The notes under the pieces are model-generated. The model saw only the letters and a list, made by a program, of their open reading frames with translations. It was not told the origin of the DNA and made no database searches. Shown piece by piece: positions 1-5,933 of a stretch of DNA of 7,234 nt. The stretch lies in contig OMSN01000109.1 of NCBI GenBank assembly GCA_900313765.1, positions 1-7,234 on the forward strand, written 5' to 3'. Position 1 is the stretch's first letter. Each line of letters opens with the position of its first letter. The position numbers and the translations under genes were made by a program. The DNA is from an uncultured Eubacteriales bacterium (GTDB lineage: Bacteria; Bacillota; Clostridia; Lachnospirales; Lachnospiraceae).

Positions 1-254
1 AGACTGTTCAGATTACCGACCTTGTCCTCCACTTCGACACCGATGACATCCTTGAGGGAACACAGATATCCTGCATCGCTCAAGGCCTGCAATGCCTCAT
101 CCGGCTTCGAGACGACCATGCGGTTCACGCCGTACTCGGCTCCGTCATCCGTCATGGAACCCAGAATATTGATATCATGCTCCAGAAGGATCCTGGTTAT
201 ATGTTCCAGGACTCCTTTTTTATTTTCCGCGTATAATGATAACTGTTTTAACAT
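1..254 (-). CDS. Tandem ACT-domain protein (partial, C-terminus beyond left edge)
   Basis: My translation from the ATG at 254 gives 84 residues with no stop, starting MLKQLSLYAENKKGVLEHIT. The N-terminal beta strand, followed by 'ENKKGVLEHITRILLEHDIN' and a second strand 'INILGSMTDDG', is the usual ACT layout (beta-alpha-beta-beta-alpha-beta) over about residues 2-68. 'VEVEDKVGNLNSL' at the end looks like the first strand and helix of a second ACT domain, so a stand-alone tandem-ACT protein of roughly 140 residues is expected. Such proteins are thought to bind small ligands, often amino acids, and to regulate; the ligand cannot be read here. A purine-rich stretch (GGAAACGGGG) sits just upstream of the start. 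The gene begins 35 nt after the trmD stop on the same strand, so it may be the last visible member of the operon. The family call is fairly safe; the specific function is unknown. Confidence 0.8.
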   Translation of the reverse strand, partial: MLKQLSLYAENKKGVLEHITRILLEHDINILGSMTDDGAEYGVNRMVVSKPDEALQALSDAGYLCSLKDVIGVEVEDKVGNLNS

Positions 255-281
255 AGCTTTTCCCCGTTTCCTTTGATTCTT

Positions 282-298
282 CCGGACCGTCAGTCCAG
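282..298 (-). other. Small stem-loop across the trmD stop codon
   Basis: On the minus strand CTGGAC pairs with GTCCGG (six pairs, one T-G wobble) around a TGACG loop that contains the trmD stop. No U-run follows, so it is not a classical terminator. It may be chance; no other evidence supports a function. Confidence 0.2.
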
Positions 299-1063
299 AT
301 TGCGCGCCCCTCTGTACAGCTCCTCAAGTCCATTTTCCCGGATAAACTTCCGATCTTTCTTATTGAGCACAGCCTCCCTGCACAGATCCGGCCGTTTCAC
401 GGCTGTGCGAAGCAGGGACTGTTCCCTCCTCCACCTGTCTACCGCACCATGATTGCCGGACAGCAGGATCGGCGGAACGCTCTTCCCGTGCCACTCTTCC
501 GGCCGTGAATACTGCGGGTATTCCAGCAGGCCGTCTCCCATGAAACTCTCCGTCTGCGCGGAATCCTCATTGCTGAGCACGCCCGGGACCAGCCTTGCGA
601 TGGTATCCATCATGACAAGAGCGGGAAGTTCCCCTCCGGTCAGCACATAGTCCCCGATCGAGACCTCATCCGTCACGATCTCATCCAGCACCCGCTGGTC
701 GATCCCTTCATAGTGGCCGCACAGAAAGATCAGGTCCTTCTCCTTGGCAAGCTCCGAGGCAAACGCCTGGTCAAATGTTCTTCCCTGGGGGGTCATGAAC
801 AGGACACGGGGGTGCGTTCTGTCTGTTATCGCATCCGCGACCGCACAGTACGCGCGGTACACCGGCTCCGCCTGCATGATCATGCCGGCGCCTCCTCCGT
901 AGGAGTAGTCGTCGACCCGGCCCTTGCGTTTCTCCTCTGCATAGTCCCGGATATTCACCGCATGCAGCGACAGCAGGCCGGCCTCCATGGCCCTGCCCGT
1001 AATACTCGTGGAAAATGCTGCCTCGATCATCTCGGGAAACAGCGTCAGTACATGAAAGTTCAA
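290..1063 (-). CDS. trmD: tRNA (guanine-37-N1)-methyltransferase TrmD
   Basis: This cytosolic SPOUT-class enzyme methylates N1 of G37, next to the anticodon, using S-adenosylmethionine and so limits +1 frameshifting. The 257-residue length fits the family (about 240-260). Visible family blocks are the N-terminus NFHVLTLFPEM, SYGGGAGMIMQAEP (residues 53-67), FLCGHYEGIDQRV (113-125), the trefoil-knot SAM loop SIGDYVLTGGELPAL (135-149), ARLVPGVLSNE (156-166) and LLEYPQYSRPEEW (179-191). Arg157 matches E. coli Arg154. The position of the E. coli catalytic Asp169 is Glu172 here ('QTESF'), which is noteworthy. The start codon is TTG, preceded by GTGAGGTG with 7 nt between GAGG and TTG; the next in-frame ATG would remove the conserved N-terminus. 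The start lies 12 nt after the stop of the upstream phosphotransferase gene, which suggests translational coupling. Confidence 0.97.
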   Translation of the reverse strand: MNFHVLTLFPEMIEAAFSTSITGRAMEAGLLSLHAVNIRDYAEEKRKGRVDDYSYGGGAGMIMQAEPVYRAYCAVADAITDRTHPRVLFMTPQGRTFDQAFASELAKEKDLIFLCGHYEGIDQRVLDEIVTDEVSIGDYVLTGGELPALVMMDTIARLVPGVLSNEDSAQTESFMGDGLLEYPQYSRPEEWHGKSVPPILLSGNHGAVDRWRREQSLLRTAVKRPDLCREAVLNKKDRKFIRENGLEELYRGARNLD

Positions 1064-1070
1064 GCAAACA

Positions 1071-1074
1071 CCTC
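1071..1074 (-). promoter_or_regulatory. Ribosome-binding site for the TTG start of trmD
   Basis: GAGG within GTGAGGTG on the minus strand, 7 nt before the TTG at 1063 and directly after the stop codon (TAG, 1076-1078) of the upstream gene. It supports the TTG start and coupled translation. Confidence 0.65.
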
Positions 1075-1075
1075 A

Positions 1076-2956
1076 CTAATCATCCGCGTTGCCAAGTCCG
1101 CCTTCCAGTTTCTTGCCGCTGGTATCACACTCATACCACCGGCAGTTCTCTCCGCCTGCGCCAAAGGAGACTGCGTAATAATGCAGGTCCAGCACATGGC
1201 TTCTCGCTCCGTCCACCATGCAGGTTGCCTGGAGTTTAATGATCCCATTATAATCCTGGTCGTTCGGAACTTTCCACTCGGCATACCAGCCACCCTCGCC
1301 GTCAGGCTGAGCGCTGATCCATTTGATATAATCCGAACCCGCAGCGGTCTTATATCCATACATTCTCATGCAGCAGCGGAAGCCGTCGATCCGGTCGCTG
1401 GACACATTGCGGATTGTGAAGGACAGCGTACTGTTCTCTTCATCATAGGGACCGTAGGTGATATCAGCCGTCACAGGCTTCACATGAGCCTGCGCGCTCA
1501 TCCAGGCAGACGTCTTCGACAGCTCGCTCTCGATCTTCTGCGCGCCATCCCTCTCTTCGAGCGTATCCAGATCCGAGAACAGATTGGTGCCCATCCCCAG
1601 ACGGTCCCCCTCGATCTGCACGCCCATCGCTGCAAGCGTGGTCGGGAAATTGTCCACCGTGGAATACTCTCTCATCTCATCGCGCACCGGCGAAGCTGCG
1701 GGATTGAGATACGCCGTATAAACCTTCCTGGTGTAGTCCTCCGGCGCACCGTCACAGAAAGTCGCCATGGTGGGGTGATCCCCGGATACCACGATCGCCG
1801 TATCCTCGTACCAGTCCTGCTGCGTACACCATTCCAGGAACTCAGCTACCTGCCGGTCCGAGCAGGCGATCACGTTCGCATACTGGGACGCGTAGGTATT
1901 CTCACACTCACTGCAGACATAACCATTGGGATAATGGGTGTCCACCGTCAGCATGGTCAGATTGAAAGGCTGCCCGGTTGAGGCCAGTTCACCAAGCCGT
2001 TCTTTGGCAAATGAAAACAGTTTCTGGTCTTCGAATCCCCAGAATGCCTTATAGCCGGGCGGCAGTCCATGTTCACTGTAATACAGGTAATCGTGGAACT
2101 GATAATCCCCGTGGGTGGAGAAGTACAGCCTCCTGCCTCCGAACGTGGCGTCCGAACCGATCAGCAGATCATTGACATAACCCTCCCGAAGAAGGATATC
2201 TCCCAGGGCAGTGATATGCGGGAAAAATGAATCCTGCGTGCTCATGTAGTTGGTATCCACGCCCTGCGTCTCCAGCGGGATCTTCAGCGGAAGTCCCGTG
2301 GTCGCGGCAAACATGCCGCCCATGGTCCAGGTCGTATATTTCCAGGAGGATGCGCCGTTCAGCTGTACGGCATCAGACCCGCCAAAGTCTTCTGTATCTT
2401 TGGCGATCTGTGTCAGCTCGGGGATATAATTCTCCTCGAAGATGCCGCCATTCTCCCGGTCACTGTAGGCCACCTCCATGGATTCCAGATAGAGGTAGAT
2501 CAGATTCCTTTTCTTCTCGGGGAATGTGAGTTCCACTTCCTCCGGATCCACGTAATTGTCCTCAATGTAGGTAGATCGCTCTTTGCTGTTCTTCAGATAA
2601 TCCAGGACACCGAGTCTGCTGCCAAACCGTACTGTCTGAAAGATCCCAAACAGCGCAGCGATCACACAGAAGACAGGGATCACAGGGATCTTCCAGCCCT
2701 TCTTATCCAGGAAGAGCGCTGACGTGCCAATGACAAATACTGCCGCTGCAGCAGGAAGAACTGCATAGAATGCATAATTGCGCAGAATCCCCGGATCGGT
2801 TCCGTGGAGCGGCTGTGTCAGCGTATACAGGATCTCATCCAGATTCAGGCCTCCCCACTCTTCCAGCGCCCACTGCGCACTGCGGCCGACAAGCAGGAAG
2901 AATGCGGTCAGTACCAGAAGGATCACCGCAGCTGCTGTTTTACGTCTCTGTTTCAT
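1076..2956 (-). CDS. Membrane-anchored OpgB/LtaS-like phosphoglycerol transferase (sulfatase fold)
   Basis: A 626-residue protein of the alkaline-phosphatase superfamily (COG1368-like: LTA synthases and OpgB/MdoB). Residues below count from the GTG at 2959. Three hydrophobic segments (about 10-25, 58-84, 91-110) precede an extracellular catalytic domain (about 150-470). Likely metal and catalytic residues are Glu159 in LYLESME, nucleophile Thr212 in YTTWTMGGM, Asp340/His342 in LTVDTHYPNG, and Asp394-His395 in VVSGDHPTM. The 'TTWTMGGMFAATTGLPL' block and 'GSDATFGGRRLYFSTHGDY' resemble E. coli OpgB (GTGWTIGGM) more than LtaS. A beta-rich C-terminal region (about 480-627) is not part of the core. 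The family moves phosphoglycerol from phosphatidylglycerol onto an acceptor outside the membrane; the acceptor here is unknown. The ATG at 2956 is 7 nt from AAGG; the GTG at 2959 directly before it is an alternative start. The gene lies 21 nt after rimM and 12 nt before trmD. Confidence 0.85.
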   Translation of the reverse strand: MKQRRKTAAAVILLVLTAFFLLVGRSAQWALEEWGGLNLDEILYTLTQPLHGTDPGILRNYAFYAVLPAAAAVFVIGTSALFLDKKGWKIPVIPVFCVIAALFGIFQTVRFGSRLGVLDYLKNSKERSTYIEDNYVDPEEVELTFPEKKRNLIYLYLESMEVAYSDRENGGIFEENYIPELTQIAKDTEDFGGSDAVQLNGASSWKYTTWTMGGMFAATTGLPLKIPLETQGVDTNYMSTQDSFFPHITALGDILLREGYVNDLLIGSDATFGGRRLYFSTHGDYQFHDYLYYSEHGLPPGYKAFWGFEDQKLFSFAKERLGELASTGQPFNLTMLTVDTHYPNGYVCSECENTYASQYANVIACSDRQVAEFLEWCTQQDWYEDTAIVVSGDHPTMATFCDGAPEDYTRKVYTAYLNPAASPVRDEMREYSTVDNFPTTLAAMGVQIEGDRLGMGTNLFSDLDTLEERDGAQKIESELSKTSAWMSAQAHVKPVTADITYGPYDEENSTLSFTIRNVSSDRIDGFRCCMRMYGYKTAAGSDYIKWISAQPDGEGGWYAEWKVPNDQDYNGIIKLQATCMVDGARSHVLDLHYYAVSFGAGGENCRWYECDTSGKKLEGGLGNADD

Positions 2957-2977
2957 CACAATGCCTTATTGTATACT

Positions 2978-3490
2978 TTATTCAAGCCCGGGGAGCAGAT
3001 GGACCTTGATATAGCCCTCTTCCAGACTGGTTTCCAGGATCACATCCCGTATGACCGGAAGCAGGATCTCTTTGCCCGGCTCCTCCTGCGATGCTATGAC
3101 ATACACATCATTTGCACCGGTCTCCATGACATCGTCCAGTATTCCCAGGACACGTCCGTCATCGGTAATGACCTTCAGGCCGATGACGTCACCGACAAAA
3201 TACTCATTTTCCCCAAGTTCTATCGCATCTTCTCTGGAAACATACAGATCGTGTTTCAGATACCCTTCCACATCTTCGATCCGATCCAGGCCGCGGAACT
3301 TGACGATCACAAGATTCTTGAAATAGCGGACTCTCTCCACATGCACAGGGATCTTTCCCGAGGGCATCTCAATGTATGCCGTGTCCAGGACATCATACCT
3401 GTGTACGTCCTGCGTTGTGGGATATACTTTCACTTCCCCCTTCAGACCATGTGTGGAAATGATCCCGCCGATCTTCAGATAGTCCATCAT
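2978..3490 (-). CDS. rimM: Ribosome maturation factor RimM
   Basis: RimM binds S19 and the head of the 30S subunit and helps late 16S rRNA processing and assembly in the cytosol. The 170-residue length is typical. The N-terminal RimM beta barrel begins YLKIGGIISTHGLKGEVKV (residues 4-22), the family hallmark, followed by YFKNLVIVKFRGLDRIEDVE (56-75). The C-terminal PRC barrel spans about 95-168, with FVGDVIGLKVITDDGRVLG, GANDVYVI and LLPVIRDVIL. I chose the ATG at 3490 because GAGGA at 3499-3503 lies 8 nt upstream; a start 33 nt further up at 3523 is in frame but adds residues not expected in the family, and the adjacent ATG at 3487 is a weaker alternative. It follows khpA after an 81-nt gap holding a strong hairpin. 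The order rpsP-KH-rimM is standard in Bacillota. Confidence 0.96.
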   Translation of the reverse strand: MMDYLKIGGIISTHGLKGEVKVYPTTQDVHRYDVLDTAYIEMPSGKIPVHVERVRYFKNLVIVKFRGLDRIEDVEGYLKHDLYVSREDAIELGENEYFVGDVIGLKVITDDGRVLGILDDVMETGANDVYVIASQEEPGKEILLPVIRDVILETSLEEGYIKVHLLPGLE

Positions 3491-3498
3491 ATGCAGAT

Positions 3499-3503
3499 TC
3501 CTC
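3499..3503 (-). promoter_or_regulatory. Ribosome-binding site that fixes the rimM start
   Basis: GAGGA on the minus strand lies 8 nt before the ATG at 3490. It argues for that ATG over the in-frame start at 3523, which would place this site inside the coding region. Confidence 0.65.
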
Positions 3504-3525
3504 GATCCTACACAGTTAAGCAAAG

Positions 3526-3568
3526 GACCCGCTTGTCCGGTCAGTCCGGACTCGGCGGATCCCGGGTC
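3526..3568 (-). promoter_or_regulatory. Nested hairpin between khpA and rimM
   Basis: On the minus strand GACCCG pairs with CGGGTC (outer stem), enclosing GTCCGG, loop ACTGA, CCGGAC (inner stem): two perfect six-pair GC-rich stems separated by an 11/3-nt asymmetric internal loop. It starts four bases after the khpA stop and ends about 35 nt before the rimM start. The sequence after it (CTTTGCTT) is only weakly U-rich, so partial termination or an RNase/stability element are both possible. The function is inferred from structure. Confidence 0.45.
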
Positions 3569-3571
3569 ATT

Positions 3572-3802
3572 TTACTCTATTATATCGATGATCACTTTCT
3601 TGTCGTCCCTGGAAGCTGCGGCTTTCACCACGGAGCGAATCGCTTTCGCGATCCGGCCCTGCTTACCAATGACTTTGCCCATGTCAGACGGGGCAACTTT
3701 AAGCTCGATCAGGATGGACCTCCCGCTTGCTTTTTCTGTGACTTCTACTTCATCAGGGTGTTCGACAAGAGCCTTTGCAATAGTCTCAACTAACTCTCTC
3801 AT
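3572..3802 (-). CDS. khpA: KH-domain RNA-binding protein KhpA (YlqC family)
   Basis: A 76-residue single type-II KH domain protein. The signature GxxG loop is GKQG (residues 46-49) within MGKVIGKQGRIAKAIRSVVK, followed by the last strand KKVIIDII. Family members (KhpA in Streptococcus pneumoniae, YlqC in Bacillus) bind RNA, often as a heterodimer with KhpB/Jag, and affect cell elongation and division. That partner is not in this window. The ATG at 3802 has AAAGGGGAA a few bases upstream and lies 15 nt after the rpsP stop, the usual coupled rpsP-khpA arrangement. Length and motif match the family fully; the call is confident, the physiological target RNAs are not known. Confidence 0.94.
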   Translation of the reverse strand: MRELVETIAKALVEHPDEVEVTEKASGRSILIELKVAPSDMGKVIGKQGRIAKAIRSVVKAAASRDDKKVIIDIIE

Positions 3803-3817
3803 TCGATTCCCCTTTGA

Positions 3818-4063
3818 TTATTTTTCGATACCGGCAATCTTGAACAGCTTGCCAACAACAGTGGTCGGCTGAGCACCGTTCGCAAGCCACTTCTTGGCTT
3901 CCTCCTCATCGATCTTGAAGACACTCGGCTCTGCCTTGGGATCATAGATACCCAGTTCTGCGATGCAGCGTCCGTCACGCGGAGATCTGGAATCCGCAAC
4001 AACGATGCGATAGAAAGGTGCCTTCTTCTTACCGGTTCTTCTAAGTCTGATCTTTACAGCCAT
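3818..4063 (-). CDS. rpsP: 30S ribosomal protein S16
   Basis: An 81-residue basic protein with the S16 signature at its N-terminus: [20 protein letters not shown], then [20 protein letters not shown] and a Pro-Lys turn before [20 protein letters not shown]. The length is the bacterial norm. S16 binds early to the 5' domain of 16S rRNA and is needed for 30S assembly. The ATG at 4063 is preceded by an excellent AGGAGG 9 nt away, the strongest ribosome-binding site in the window, in keeping with a highly expressed ribosomal gene. The 72-nt leader between ffh and rpsP is AT-rich and contains overlapping hairpins, so this gene might have its own control in addition to read-through from ffh. Confidence 0.98.
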   Translation of the reverse strand: MAVKIRLRRTGKKKAPFYRIVVADSRSPRDGRCIAELGIYDPKAEPSVFKIDEEEAKKWLANGAQPTTVVGKLFKIAGIEK

Positions 4064-4072
4064 TGTATAATT

Positions 4073-4078
4073 CCTCCT
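4073..4078 (-). promoter_or_regulatory. Strong ribosome-binding site of rpsP
   Basis: AGGAGG on the minus strand, 9 nt before the rpsP ATG, is a full match to the anti-Shine-Dalgarno core and the best such site in the window. It lies at the end of a very AT-rich stretch (4079-4105), which should keep the site unpaired. TATA-like hexamers occur in that stretch but none has a good -35 at proper spacing. Confidence 0.8.
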
Positions 4079-4105
4079 GATATATAATGTATATTAATTA
4101 TCTAT

Positions 4106-4129
4106 TTGAACTGTCTGTGACAGATTCAA
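4106..4129 (-). promoter_or_regulatory. Bulged hairpin in ffh-rpsP intergenic region
   Basis: Read on the minus strand: TTGAA, a bulged T, CTGTC, loop ACA, GACAG, TTCAA. That is ten base pairs with one bulge. A second, partly overlapping stem (ACAGA/TCTGT, 4120-4134) directly after the ffh stop cannot form at the same time. No U-run follows either stem, so a classical intrinsic terminator is unlikely; an RNA-processing site, an attenuation element or 3'-end stabiliser of ffh mRNA are possible. Function is inferred from structure only. Confidence 0.4.
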
Positions 4130-4135
4130 TCTGTT

Positions 4136-5497
4136 TCAGAAGAGGCCGCCGCCTCCGAAGGGAAGCTTGAATCCGCCTCTCTTCTTGCCCTTCAGCTGTC
4201 CGCCGAACTGCTTCATGAGCTTGCGTGCCTGGTCAAACTGCTTGACCAGTTTATTCACTTCGCTGATATCCACGCCGGCGCCTCTCGCGATCCTGATCTT
4301 TCTGGACTGATTCAGCAGATCCGGATTGGATCTCTCCTGAGGCGTCATGGAGAGAATGATTGCCTCGGTCCTGGCCATCTGGCCTTCGTCGATCTGGCTC
4401 TCCAGCTGGCTGAGCTGGGAACCGCCCATGCCCGGCATCATCTGCAGGACTGAGCTCATTCCGCCCATCTGCTTCATCTGCGCCATGGACTCGAGATAAT
4501 CGTCAAATCCGAAAGTCGCCTTCCGGAACTTGGACTCCATCTCCTTGGCACGCTGTTCGTCCAGATTGGCAGTCGCCTTCTCGATCAGGCTCATCACATC
4601 GCCCATACCGAGGATCCTGGACGCCATCCTGTCCGGATAGAACTGCTCCAGATCTTCCGGCTTCTCGCCCATTCCTACATAGAGGATCGGCTTGCCGCAG
4701 GTCGCGCGGATCGAAAGTGCCGCGCCGCCTCTGGTATCACCGTCCAGCTTCGTTACGATCACGCCGTCGATTCCGATCTTCTCCTCAAATGCAGAAGCGA
4801 CATTCACTGCATCCTGTCCGGTCATCGCATCCACAACCAGAATGGACTGATCAACTCTGACCGTCTGCTTGATCTCCTGCAGTTCCGCCATCATGGACTC
4901 ATCGATCTGGAGACGGCCTGCCGTATCCAGGATCACGACATTCATGCCGTTTGCTTCCGCATACCGGACTGCTTCTTCGGCAATCTGCGGAGGTCTGATG
5001 TCTGTTCCCCTCTCAAATACCGGGACACCGACCTTCTCACCGCTGATCTGCAGCTGTTTGATCGCTGCGGGGCGGTAGATATCGCACGCTGCCAGCAGAG
5101 GTCTTCTGCCCTTGCTCTTGAGCTGGGATGCAAGCTTCGCGCAGGTTGTTGTCTTACCGGCGCCCTGAAGTCCCATCATCATCAGAACCGTGATCTCTGA
5201 ACCGTTCCTCAGATTCAGCTGGGTGGTCTCGCTTCCCATGAGCTGTGTCAGTTCATCATTGACGATCTTGATGACCATCTGGCCCGGATTCAGTCCGTTC
5301 ATGACGTCCTGACCGATCGCCTTCTCCTGCACACTCTTCATGAAGGTCTTGACAACCTTGAAGGAGACATCCGCTTCGAGCAGTGCCATCTTGACTTCCT
5401 TCAGGGAAGACTTGACATCCTCCTCGGTAAGACGGCCCTTGCGGCGCATATTCTTGAAAATATTCTGAAGTTTATCGGATAAGCTCTCAAATGCCAT
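4136..5497 (-). CDS. ffh: Signal recognition particle GTPase Ffh (SRP54)
   Basis: Ffh binds 4.5S/6S SRP RNA and signal sequences of nascent membrane and secreted proteins, then docks with FtsY by mutual GTP hydrolysis. The 453-residue protein shows the helical N domain (about 1-85), the G domain with P-loop GLQGAGKTT (109-117), the DIYRPAAIKQL insertion-box region (139-149), DTAGR (191-195) and TKLDGDTRGG (249-258), then the Met-rich M domain (about 325-435) with MAQMKQMGGMSSVLQMMPGM and the SRP RNA-binding helix-turn-helix SRKIRIARGAGVDISEVN (398-415). A Gly/Lys-rich tail ends in PFGGGGLF. The ATG at 5497 lies 9 nt after the ylxM stop, and the ribosome-binding site AAGGG overlaps that stop (TAAGGG), consistent with coupling. 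All GTPase motifs look intact. Confidence 0.99.
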   Translation of the reverse strand: MAFESLSDKLQNIFKNMRRKGRLTEEDVKSSLKEVKMALLEADVSFKVVKTFMKSVQEKAIGQDVMNGLNPGQMVIKIVNDELTQLMGSETTQLNLRNGSEITVLMMMGLQGAGKTTTCAKLASQLKSKGRRPLLAACDIYRPAAIKQLQISGEKVGVPVFERGTDIRPPQIAEEAVRYAEANGMNVVILDTAGRLQIDESMMAELQEIKQTVRVDQSILVVDAMTGQDAVNVASAFEEKIGIDGVIVTKLDGDTRGGAALSIRATCGKPILYVGMGEKPEDLEQFYPDRMASRILGMGDVMSLIEKATANLDEQRAKEMESKFRKATFGFDDYLESMAQMKQMGGMSSVLQMMPGMGGSQLSQLESQIDEGQMARTEAIILSMTPQERSNPDLLNQSRKIRIARGAGVDISEVNKLVKQFDQARKLMKQFGGQLKGKKRGGFKLPFGGGGLF

Positions 5498-5506
5498 AGA
5501 TAACCC

Positions 5507-5845
5507 TTACAGTTCATTCAGGATCCGGTCACAGATCTGAGTAACCTCAGCTGCCTGCTGTCTGCCAAACGAATCCCCCGCGGCAAGTTCCCTGATCTGT
5601 GTCACATCTTCCTGTATCTTCAGGAAACGTTCCACCAGGTGCAGTTTCTCTTCATACCCTGCAAGCTGCCGGTCGACCCGCTTCACCAGATCATGGATCC
5701 CCTGCCTGGACACGCCCAGTTCCTCAGCAGCCTCGCTGTATCCCAGGTCTCCCAGGACCACATCCTCGTATACTTCTCTCTGATGTACTGTCAGAAGCTC
5801 ACCGTAGAAATCATACAGCAGCGTCTGCTCAACAATCTTTTCCAT
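5507..5845 (-). CDS. ylxM: YlxM-family helix-turn-helix SRP-associated protein
   Basis: A 112-residue protein of the YlxM/p13 family (UPF0122). The N-terminal region resembles sigma-factor region 4: LTVHQREVYEDVVLGDLGYS then EAAEELGVSRQGIHDLVKRV (residues 39-58), a helix-turn-helix. The C-terminal half is predicted helical (EEKLHLVERFLKIQEDVTQIREL). Homologues sit next to ffh, and streptococcal YlxM has been reported to interact with SRP components; a DNA target is not established. The ATG at 5845 has only a weak, rather distant GGTGG-type ribosome-binding site (about 13 nt upstream), suggesting low translation initiation. I found no better in-frame start codon in the roughly 40 nt upstream. 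The gene directly precedes ffh as in most Bacillota. Confidence 0.93.
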   Translation of the reverse strand: MEKIVEQTLLYDFYGELLTVHQREVYEDVVLGDLGYSEAAEELGVSRQGIHDLVKRVDRQLAGYEEKLHLVERFLKIQEDVTQIRELAAGDSFGRQQAAEVTQICDRILNEL

Positions 5846-5933
5846 AGTTTTATACCGCCACCCGCTTAAGATACACGCCGCAGTGTTACTCTTTCCGGAT
5901 CATCCCGGTATGTGCAGTTTCAAAGTGCTGTCC

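Noticed and set aside
282..298. GGACTGAC shared by the hairpins after trmD and after khpA as a repeat family
   Set aside because: Only eight bases are shared, and in trmD most of them are coding; chance is sufficient.
713..1981. 422-codon plus-strand open frame opposite trmD and the phosphotransferase gene
   Set aside because: It lies antisense to two well-supported genes, shows no recognisable domain, and spans their boundary; a shadow frame in GC-rich coding DNA.
2960..2977. TATACAAT on the minus strand as a private promoter for the phosphotransferase gene
   Set aside because: No -35-like hexamer is found at suitable spacing inside the end of rimM.
2804..3793. 329-codon plus-strand open frame opposite rimM and khpA
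   Set aside because: Antisense to two clear family members and their intergenic hairpin; composition is not protein-like.
4066..4088. Plus-strand TATAAT hexamers at 4066-4071 and 4083-4088 as an antisense promoter
   Set aside because: No acceptable -35 hexamer lies 16-18 nt upstream of either, and no plus-strand gene follows; expected by chance in this AT-rich leader.
5846..5933. CCGGGATGATCCGG stem after the surface-protein gene as an intrinsic terminator
   Set aside because: Only 4-5 pairs and followed by AAAGAG rather than a U-run.
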